Part shown: piece by piece, positions 5,700 to 10,902 of the stretch | How the letters are laid out: each line of letters begins with the position of its first letter | Position numbering within the stretch: the stretch's first letter is position 1 | From: Acidimicrobiales bacterium | Lineage (GTDB): Bacteria > Actinomycetota > Acidimicrobiia > Acidimicrobiales > VFJN01 | Length of the DNA stretch: 12,733 nucleotides | Direction of reading: 5' to 3' | Assembly: GCA_016936035.1 (NCBI GenBank) | Contig: JAFGPU010000122.1 | Span: forward strand, 1-12,733 | Translations under genes and position numbers: made by a program | Notes under the pieces: model-generated | What the model was told of the DNA's origin: nothing | The model's input: only the letters and a program-made list of their open reading frames with translations | Database searches by the model: none

Positions 5700-5717
5700 T
5701 GTTTCGCAAGTCGTAAG
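5700..5717 (+). promoter_or_regulatory. Motif copy 2: TGTTTCGC-N3-TCGTAAG
   Basis: TGTTTCGC (5700-5707), AAG, TCGTAAG (5711-5717). All 15 fixed positions are identical to copy 3, located before the GT2 gene. It sits directly upstream of where a -35 box would be for TAGCCT (5741-5746), the placement of an activator site. Within it, TCGCAAG and TCGTAAG are adjacent near-identical 7-mers, as expected for tandem binding by an OmpR/PhoB-type regulator. Confidence 0.55.
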
Positions 5718-5740
5718 GACGGGCGGCCGGCACACCGCCG

Positions 5741-5746
5741 TAGCCT
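5741..5746 (+). promoter_or_regulatory. Putative leaderless -10 box (TAGCCT) for the response regulator
   Basis: TAGCCT lies 7 nt before the GTG at 5754 (4 nt before an alternative GTG at 5751). The same 7-nt distance separates TAGCGT from the ATG of the GT2 gene, which favours 5754. The expected -35 position (5718-5723, GACGGG) is poor, consistent with dependence on an activator bound at 5700-5717. Confidence 0.55.
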
Positions 5747-5753
5747 CGCGGTG

Positions 5754-6476
5754 GTGACCGAGGACGCCTGCCGGATCCTGGTGGTCGACGACGACCCGAC
5801 CGTGTCCGAGGTCGTGGCGCGCTACCTCGAGCGCGACGGCTACGACGTCGAGACGGTCGCCGACGGCCGGACCGCCCTCGACCGCGCGCTGGCCGCGCCG
5901 CCCGACCTCGTCGTGCTCGATCTCATGCTGCCCGGCCTCGACGGGCTCGAGGTGTGTCGCCGGCTGCGGGCGCTCGCACCCGTGCCCATCGTCGTCCTGA
6001 CGGCGCGCGGCCAGGAGAGCGACCGCATCATCGGCCTGGACCTCGGGGCCGACGACTACGTCGCCAAGCCGTTCTCGACCAAGGAGCTGGTGGCCCGCGT
6101 GCGGGCGGTGCTGCGGCGGGCCAGAGGGCCACTGGCGCCGAGCGGGCCCGGCGCGCCCCGCGTGCACGTCGACGGCGACCTCGTGGTCGACGTCGCCGCA
6201 CGCGAGGCGCGCCGCGACGGCACCGTGGTCACCCTGACGGCCCGCGAGTTCGAGCTGCTGGCCTTCCTCATGCGCCATCCCGGCCAGGCGTTCCGGCGGG
6301 ACGAGATCCTCGAGGGCGTCTGGGGCTTCCGCTACGGCGACACCTCCACGGTGACCGTGCACGTGCGGCGGCTCCGCGAGAAGATCGAACCGGACCCCGG
6401 GGCGCCCGTGCGCATCGCGACGGTGTGGGGGGTCGGGTACCGGTGGCAGGGCGTGTCGCACGAGGTCGAGCGGTGA
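5754..6476 (+). CDS. OmpR/PhoB-family response regulator
   Basis: The 240-residue protein has a receiver domain (about 7-122) and a C-terminal winged-helix DNA-binding domain (about 140-233). Receiver residues are intact: acidic pair Asp12-Asp13, phosphoacceptor Asp56 in [11 protein letters not shown], Thr83 in VVLTARG, and Lys105 in VAKPF. The DNA-binding part carries [22 protein letters not shown] (161-182), a recognition helix near [15 protein letters not shown] (198-212), and the terminal [12 protein letters not shown] (220-231). Phosphorylated OmpR-type regulators bind tandem direct repeats as head-to-tail dimers. It is probably leaderless. Its stop overlaps the GTG of the kinase gene (GTGA, 6473-6476). 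It lies between two glycosyltransferase operons, and motif copies 1 and 2 occur in its own upstream region, so autoregulation and control of the neighbours are plausible. Confidence 0.97.
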   Translation: MTEDACRILVVDDDPTVSEVVARYLERDGYDVETVADGRTALDRALAAPPDLVVLDLMLPGLDGLEVCRRLRALAPVPIVVLTARGQESDRIIGLDLGADDYVAKPFSTKELVARVRAVLRRARGPLAPSGPGAPRVHVDGDLVVDVAAREARRDGTVVTLTAREFELLAFLMRHPGQAFRRDEILEGVWGFRYGDTSTVTVHVRRLREKIEPDPGAPVRIATVWGVGYRWQGVSHEVER

Positions 6477-7579
6477 GGCGCACAGCAGCGCTCGCCGGCC
6501 GCCGTGCCGCCGTCGTGCTCGCCAGCGGCCTGGTGGTGGCTGCGGGGGCCTCGTGGGCCGTCGATCTTCCCGCCGGCGACGCCGCCGTGCTCGTCGCCCT
6601 CAGCTTCGCCGTCGCGCTCGCCAGCTACGCCGCCGGTCGCGCCGTGCTCGTGCGGTCGCGCAGCCCGGTGGTGGTGGCGCTCATCCCCGTGGCGGCCGTG
6701 GCGCTCGGGGCGCTGGCCGCCGCCCGGGCGATGTTCGTGTCGAACCACGACCTGGCGGCGCTCGTGGTCGTGATCGTCGGCGCGGGGACGGCCGGTGTGC
6801 TCGGGGGCCTGACCCTCGGTGCGGAGCTGCAGCGCGCCCGTGCCCGGGTGGCGGCGATGACGGAGCGCGAGCGGGTGCTCGACCGCAACCGCCGCGAGCT
6901 GGTCGCCTGGGTCAGCCACGACCTGCGGACGCCGATCGCGGGCATCCGCGCGATGGTCGAGGCGCTCGGCGACAAGGTGGTCGACGACCCTGCCGACGTC
7001 GGGCGCTACCACGGCCAGCTCATCGCCGAGGCCGATCGGCTGGCCCGGCTCGTCGACGACCTGTTCGAGCTGTCTCGCATCGAGGCCGACGCCTTGCAGC
7101 TCACGCTCGAGAGCGTGCCCCTCGGCGAGCTGGTGTCCGACGCGGTCGGCTCGGTGACCGCCATGGCGCGCGCCAGGGGCGTGACCATCGAGGGCAGCGC
7201 CGACGGTCGCGCCGGGGATGGATCGGGGCCGGCGGTGGCCGGGTCGGCACCGGAGCTCAGCCGGGTGGTTCGCAACCTGCTGGACAACGCCATCCGCCAC
7301 ACGCCGGCCGGTGGCACCGTCGAGGTGGCGGTGCGCCCCGGCGTCCGCCACGCCGAGGTGTGGGTGCGCGACCGGTGCGGTGGCATCCCCGGCGACGACC
7401 TCGACCGCGTCTTCGACCTGGCCTACCGCGGCGACGCGGCCCGCACACCGGGTGGCGGCGGAGGTGCGGGCCTGGGCCTGGCCATCGCCCGCGGCCTCGT
7501 CGACGCCCACAACGGCGACATCGCCGTGCACAACGAGCGCGACGGGTGCCGCTTCACGGTGCGGCTGCCCCTGGCCTGA
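6473..7579 (+). CDS. Membrane sensor histidine kinase
   Basis: The 368-residue partner of the preceding regulator has an N-terminal membrane part with about four hydrophobic segments (11-30, 36-58, 65-86, 93-117) and only short loops, so there is no large extracellular sensor and no HAMP domain that I can recognise. A coiled linker (118-143) leads to the dimerisation/phosphoacceptor domain with His149 in [20 protein letters not shown]. The ATPase domain shows N-box [12 protein letters not shown] (267-278), a G1 box VRDRCGGIP (298-306), an F-box-like [11 protein letters not shown] (311-321), and G2 [15 protein letters not shown] (327-341). Cys302 stands where the first glycine of canonical DxGxG is usual. 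Lack of a sensor loop suggests that it senses within the membrane or through a partner. Its last 26 bp overlap the convergent epimerase gene. Confidence 0.95.
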   Translation: MRRTAALAGRRAAVVLASGLVVAAGASWAVDLPAGDAAVLVALSFAVALASYAAGRAVLVRSRSPVVVALIPVAAVALGALAAARAMFVSNHDLAALVVVIVGAGTAGVLGGLTLGAELQRARARVAAMTERERVLDRNRRELVAWVSHDLRTPIAGIRAMVEALGDKVVDDPADVGRYHGQLIAEADRLARLVDDLFELSRIEADALQLTLESVPLGELVSDAVGSVTAMARARGVTIEGSADGRAGDGSGPAVAGSAPELSRVVRNLLDNAIRHTPAGGTVEVAVRPGVRHAEVWVRDRCGGIPGDDLDRVFDLAYRGDAARTPGGGGGAGLGLAIARGLVDAHNGDIAVHNERDGCRFTVRLPLA

Positions 7580-8576
7580 ACGGCTCGGTGGCGCAGAAGC
7601 CCAGACGGGCGGCTGCACGGTCGGCGCTGGCGACGACATGGCGGACGTCGCCCAGGCGCCCGCCGCCGACCACCTGAGGGGCGAGACCGGTGCCGGTGCA
7701 CACGGCCTGGGCCAGTTGGAGCACGGTCCGAGGTGTCCCCGATGCCACGTTGAGCGGGCCGATCACCGGGTCGTCCACCGTGAGCGCCGCCACGTTGGCC
7801 CGGGCCACATCGGCCACGTGCACGAAGTCACGGGTCTGCCCGCCGTCCTCGAGCACCGTCGGTCGCTCGCCGCGCTCGACCGCGGACCGGAAGATCGAGG
7901 CGACTCCCGCATAGGGCGTGTCGCGTGGCATCCGCGGCCCGTAGACGTTGTGGTAGCGCAGCGCGGTCACCGGCACCCCGTGCTCGCGACCGAAGGCGGC
8001 GCACAGATGCTCCTGGTGGAGCTTGGTGGCCGCGTAGACGTTGCGCGGGTCGACGGGGGCGTCTTCGTCGATGGGAGCCCACGCCAGCGAGGCGCCGCAG
8101 CGGGGGCAGGGGGGCTCGAACCTGCCGGCGTCGAGGTCGCCGGCCGTGCGAGGACCGGGTCGGACCTCGCCGTGGTCGTCGCATCGGTAGCGGCCCTCGC
8201 CGTAGACGACCATGCTCGAGGCGAGCACGAACCGGCCGGTGAAGCCCACGTCGTGGAGGACCCGCAGGCCCGCGGCGGTCCCCACGTCGTTGTGACCGAC
8301 GTAGCTGGTCACGTCTCCGAAGTCGACACCGAGGCCCACCCGGGCCGCCTGGTGGCAGACGGCGTCGACGCCGCGGGCCGCCTGCCTCCAGGCCCCGGGG
8401 TCGCGCACGTCGTCCGCCACCAGGTCGACGTCCGGGTGGAGCCAGGGCGGGGGATGGCCGCCGTGCGCAGCGAGCGAGTCGAGGACGACCACGTCGTGAC
8501 CGCCGTCGACGAGCTGGTCGACGACGTGCGAACCGACGAAGCCGGCGCCACCGGTGACCAGGACGCGTGACGGCAC
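7554..8576 (-). CDS. Extended-SDR sugar-nucleotide epimerase, dTDP-L-rhamnose 4-epimerase-like
   Basis: The 340-residue protein is an NAD-dependent extended SDR. It has the cofactor loop [11 protein letters not shown] (7-17), acidic Asp33 after strand 2, DDVRDP (55-60), Ser120-Ser121 in [11 protein letters not shown], catalytic Tyr181 and Lys185 in YAATK, and RYHNVYGPR (207-215) typical of sugar epimerases. An insertion between 131 and 170 holds Cys132, His135, Cys157 and Cys160 (RCDDHG and CPRCG), which looks like a small zinc-binding element. I recall this from proteins annotated dTDP-L-rhamnose 4-epimerase, but the sugar specificity is not proven. The GTG at 8576 follows GGAGG by 4 nt, and the upstream gene's TAG touches that site. 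It forms an operon with the GT-C gene and would supply an activated sugar. Confidence 0.9.
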   Translation of the reverse strand: MPSRVLVTGGAGFVGSHVVDQLVDGGHDVVVLDSLAAHGGHPPPWLHPDVDLVADDVRDPGAWRQAARGVDAVCHQAARVGLGVDFGDVTSYVGHNDVGTAAGLRVLHDVGFTGRFVLASSMVVYGEGRYRCDDHGEVRPGPRTAGDLDAGRFEPPCPRCGASLAWAPIDEDAPVDPRNVYAATKLHQEHLCAAFGREHGVPVTALRYHNVYGPRMPRDTPYAGVASIFRSAVERGERPTVLEDGGQTRDFVHVADVARANVAALTVDDPVIGPLNVASGTPRTVLQLAQAVCTGTGLAPQVVGGGRLGDVRHVVASADRAAARLGFCATEPFRPGAAAP

Positions 8577-8584
8577 GGAACCTC

Positions 8585-9955
8585 CTACCAGGGTGAGACG
8601 AGGAACGACTGGAGCAGCACCGCCAGCGCGACCTGGGCGGCGAGCCAGAGCCGGCGGTCGCCGGGCGCCGCCAGCGCCAGCCAGGGGACGAACGGGAGCC
8701 AGATGCGTTCGACCTCGCCCCGCGACATCTGGGACACGTCCGCGAGCAGCACGGCCAGCAGGGCCGCACCGGGCAGGAGCGCTGCCCGCCAGGCCACCCG
8801 CAGGCGAGCGAGGGCGAGGCCGAGGCCGGCAGCGACCGCCGGGCCGGTCGCCAGGGCGAGGGCGCCGGGGTTGCCCGCCAGGGTGACGTAGACCCCCGGT
8901 CTCTGACCACCGATGCCCGCCCAGTACGCCTCGCGGGTGGCCAGGAGGCCGTCGACCCACCCGAACCCGGCGCCGGCAGCGGCAGCCAACGTCGCCGCCA
9001 GCCCGGCCGTCGCCCACAGGCCCAGGCGGGCCAGCTGGCGCGGGACGGCGCGACCGAGCGTGCCGGCCGCTGCGAGGGGGATGACCAGCACGGCCGCGGT
9101 CCCGTAGCTGCACAGCAGCGCCACGCCCAGAACCACGCCGGCGCCGGCCGCCGCCGCCATCGACGACCGGGTGACGGCGATGATCGCGAGGGCGCCACCC
9201 GTCGCCCCGAGTCCTGCGAACAGCGCATCCAGCGACGTGCCCGCCCACACGGCAGCGGGGAGCACCGCCAGCACGGGGGCCGCCCGGCGTGCTGCCGGCT
9301 CCCCGCACACCGCGCGGGCTGCGACGAGCACCGCGGCGGCAGCCGCACCCCATCCGGCGAGCGCGACCGCGGCCAGCCAACCGGCGCCGCCCAGGCCCAC
9401 CCGGTCGAGGGCCCACGCGAGCACGACGGGGCCCGGCGGGTGGCCCTGGACGTGGACGGGGAAGCCGGCCAGCCCGTCGGTGTATCCGGCCAGGAGCGTG
9501 CCGAGGTCGTCGATCCGGGCGGCGAACGGTTCGTACTCGTGGCGGGTGGCCAACGGCTCGGTGAGGCGCGCCCAGCCGTCGCCGGCGGCGAGCGCCGCGG
9601 CCCACACGGTCGCTGCGCCACCGGTGAGCCACGGGACCCGACGCCAGGCGACCCGGGACGCGATGCGAGGGCCCACTGCAGCGACGCAGGCCCCGACCAG
9701 CACCGCCGGCACGAGGCCGTGCCCGCCGTGCCACGACCAGCGTCCGGCGAACGGCGCAGCGCGCAGCGCCACACCGGCGTCGGCGACCGCCACCGTGCCC
9801 CACACGACGGCCGCGACCACGACGGTCGCCCACGCCGCGACCGCCCACGACACGGCCTGCGATCGCCGGTGCGACGGTGCGGTGACGTCCGGCTGATCGG
9901 CCGGAACCGGGACCGTGGCCGGCCGGGGTCGGCTCGGGGTCACGCTGGTGCCCAC
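8585..9955 (-). CDS. Polytopic membrane protein, probable GT-C-type glycosyltransferase
   Basis: The 456-residue protein has a cytoplasmic Pro/Arg-rich N-terminus (1-33) and about ten to twelve hydrophobic helices from 34 to 452. Polar motifs sit between helices: RWSWHGGHG (72-80), HEYEPFAARIDDLGTLLAGY (139-158), FPVHVQGHPPGP (165-176), GWVDGLLATREAYWAGIGGQRPGVY (332-356), and DVSQMSRGEVERIWLPFVPW (406-425). An acidic extracytoplasmic loop plus HPPGP-like and RGExxRIWLPF motifs fit GT-C glycosyltransferases, which use polyprenyl-phosphate sugars outside the membrane, though I cannot place it in a numbered family. The GTG at 9955 is chosen because TACCGT lies 8 nt upstream (leaderless). GTG at 9943 is possible. 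It is followed after 8 nt by the epimerase gene and is divergent from the GT2 gene. Confidence 0.85.
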   Translation of the reverse strand: MGTSVTPSRPRPATVPVPADQPDVTAPSHRRSQAVSWAVAAWATVVVAAVVWGTVAVADAGVALRAAPFAGRWSWHGGHGLVPAVLVGACVAAVGPRIASRVAWRRVPWLTGGAATVWAAALAAGDGWARLTEPLATRHEYEPFAARIDDLGTLLAGYTDGLAGFPVHVQGHPPGPVVLAWALDRVGLGGAGWLAAVALAGWGAAAAAVLVAARAVCGEPAARRAAPVLAVLPAAVWAGTSLDALFAGLGATGGALAIIAVTRSSMAAAAGAGVVLGVALLCSYGTAAVLVIPLAAAGTLGRAVPRQLARLGLWATAGLAATLAAAAGAGFGWVDGLLATREAYWAGIGGQRPGVYVTLAGNPGALALATGPAVAAGLGLALARLRVAWRAALLPGAALLAVLLADVSQMSRGEVERIWLPFVPWLALAAPGDRRLWLAAQVALAVLLQSFLVSPW

Positions 9956-9963
9956 GCACGGCG

Positions 9964-9969
9964 ACGGTA
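9964..9969 (-). promoter_or_regulatory. Putative leaderless -10 box (TACCGT) for the GT-C/epimerase operon
   Basis: On the minus strand TACCGT fits TANNNT and ends 8 nt before the GTG at 9955. No ribosome binding site is present. It lies 38 nt from motif copy 3 in the same divergent region. Confidence 0.45.
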
Positions 9970-10006
9970 GGCGCGGGGCCCGGCGGCGGCGGGCCCGCGT
10001 CGGCGT

Positions 10007-10024
10007 TGTTTCGCGCCTCGTAAG
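10007..10024 (+). promoter_or_regulatory. Motif copy 3: TGTTTCGC-N3-TCGTAAG
   Basis: TGTTTCGC (10007-10014), GCC, TCGTAAG (10018-10024). It is identical to copy 2 at all 15 fixed positions. It overlaps the expected -35 position (10014-10019) for TAGCGT at 10037-10042, as PhoB-type boxes do in activated promoters. It lies between the divergent GT-C and GT2 genes. Confidence 0.55.
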
Positions 10025-10036
10025 AGGTGGTCCCCG

Positions 10037-10042
10037 TAGCGT
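10037..10042 (+). promoter_or_regulatory. Putative leaderless -10 box (TAGCGT) for the GT2 gene
   Basis: TAGCGT ends 7 nt before the ATG at 10050, with no ribosome binding site. The arrangement of motif, TAGCNT and 7 nt before the start repeats that of the response regulator gene. Confidence 0.55.
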
Positions 10043-10049
10043 GGCGGGC

Positions 10050-10727
10050 ATGGACGGGCGTACCGAGGTGGTCGGCGTCGACGTGATCCTGCCGACCCTC
10101 GACGAGGCCGCCGCCCTGCCGTGGGTCCTCGATCGCATCCCCGACGGCTACCGGGCGATCGTGGTCGACAACGGGTCGACCGACGGCTCGGGCGACGTGG
10201 CCCGGCGCCGGGGTGCCACGGTCGTGGAGGAGCCCCGGCGGGGCTTCGGTGCGGCGTGCGCCGCCGGGCTGGCGGCGGCGAGCGCTCCGCTGGTGGCGTT
10301 CTGCGACGCCGATGCGTCGCTGGATCCCGCCACCCTGCCGGCGGTGGTCGCCCCGGTGACATCCGATCGCGCCGACCTGGTGCTGGGCGCCCGGCGGCCC
10401 ACGACCTGGCGGGCGACGCCGGTTCACGCCCGGGGTGCCAACCGGTACCTGGCGCGTCGTGTGCGCCGGGCGACGGGCGCCCCGCTGACCGACCTGGGGC
10501 CGATGCGCGCCGCCCGCCGCGACGCCCTCGCCGGGCTGGGCGTGACCGATCGTCGCTTCGGATGGCCGCTCGAGATGGTGCTCCGGGCGGGTGCCGCCGG
10601 GTGGCGCATCGCCGAGGTGCCGGTGCCCTACGCCCCCCGCACCGGCCGCTCGAAGGTCACCGGCACGGTGCGGGGAACGGTCCGGGCGGTCACCGACATG
10701 CGTCGTGTGCTGACCGAGCTGGGGTGA
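10050..10727 (+). CDS. Glycosyltransferase family 2 (soluble, polyprenol-phosphate type)
   Basis: The 225-residue protein is a single GT-A domain: DVILPTLDEAAALPWVL (11-27) as the nucleotide-binding start, IVVDNGSTDGS (37-47), GFGAACAAGL (65-74), and the metal-binding Asp-Ala-Asp of FCDADASLDP (84-93). The C-terminal part has DLGPMRAARRDAL (148-160), RRFGWPLEMVLRA (168-180), and EVPVPYAPRTGRSKVTGTVRGTVRA (189-213), where the GRSK stretch recalls dolichol/polyprenol-phosphate sugar transferases. No membrane helix is present. The likely reaction is transfer of a sugar from a nucleotide donor to a lipid phosphate on the cytoplasmic face, which would feed the divergent GT-C enzyme. The specific sugar is unknown. 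I recall close relatives next to DUF2064 genes in other Actinomycetota. The start is fixed by TAGCGT and the conserved N-terminus. Confidence 0.93.
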   Translation: MDGRTEVVGVDVILPTLDEAAALPWVLDRIPDGYRAIVVDNGSTDGSGDVARRRGATVVEEPRRGFGAACAAGLAAASAPLVAFCDADASLDPATLPAVVAPVTSDRADLVLGARRPTTWRATPVHARGANRYLARRVRRATGAPLTDLGPMRAARRDALAGLGVTDRRFGWPLEMVLRAGAAGWRIAEVPVPYAPRTGRSKVTGTVRGTVRAVTDMRRVLTELG

Positions 10728-10742
10728 CGCGCTCGTCGGAGG

Positions 10743-10768
10743 CCCGCCGACCTTTCCGGAACGGCGGG
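10743..10768 (+). terminator. Possible hairpin terminator after the GT2 gene
   Basis: CCCGCCG (10743-10749) and CGGCGGG (10762-10768) form a perfect 7-bp stem with a 12-nt loop, starting 16 nt after the GT2 stop. No T-run follows. The remaining 134 nt up to the helicase start contain no gene that I can support. Confidence 0.35.
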
Positions 10769-10902
10769 GGCTGGCGCCATCGGCGGGCGGACGGAGCCGC
10801 CGCCCCGTCCGCATGCGCGGTCGGCCGCAGGGGCGACGGTGCGGCACCCGCTCGACAGGCCGCTGTGCCAAGTCCGTCGGCGCACGGCATCATCGGGTCT
10901 CC

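Noticed and set aside
4458..5753. Plus-strand frame upstream of and in frame with the response regulator
   Set aside because: It lies opposite the real methyltransferase and DUF2064 genes and has no domain. The receiver domain begins right after the GTG at 5754, behind a good -10 box.
4362..6461. Very long minus-strand frame covering the methyltransferase and running under the response regulator
   Set aside because: Only the part from 4955 down has methyltransferase motifs. The rest is His/Arg/Gly-rich shadow of the clearly real DUF2064 and response regulator genes.
8577..10871. Apparent 765-residue N-terminal extension of the epimerase
   Set aside because: The SDR fold starts at the GTG at 8576 behind a GGAGG site. 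The upstream frame is shadow of the GT-C and GT2 genes, which have coherent motifs in their own frames.
10728..10902. Possible small gene or promoter between GT2 and helicase
   Set aside because: No frame with a ribosome binding site and no convincing -10 box. CATCAT 9 nt before the ATG is too weak to call.
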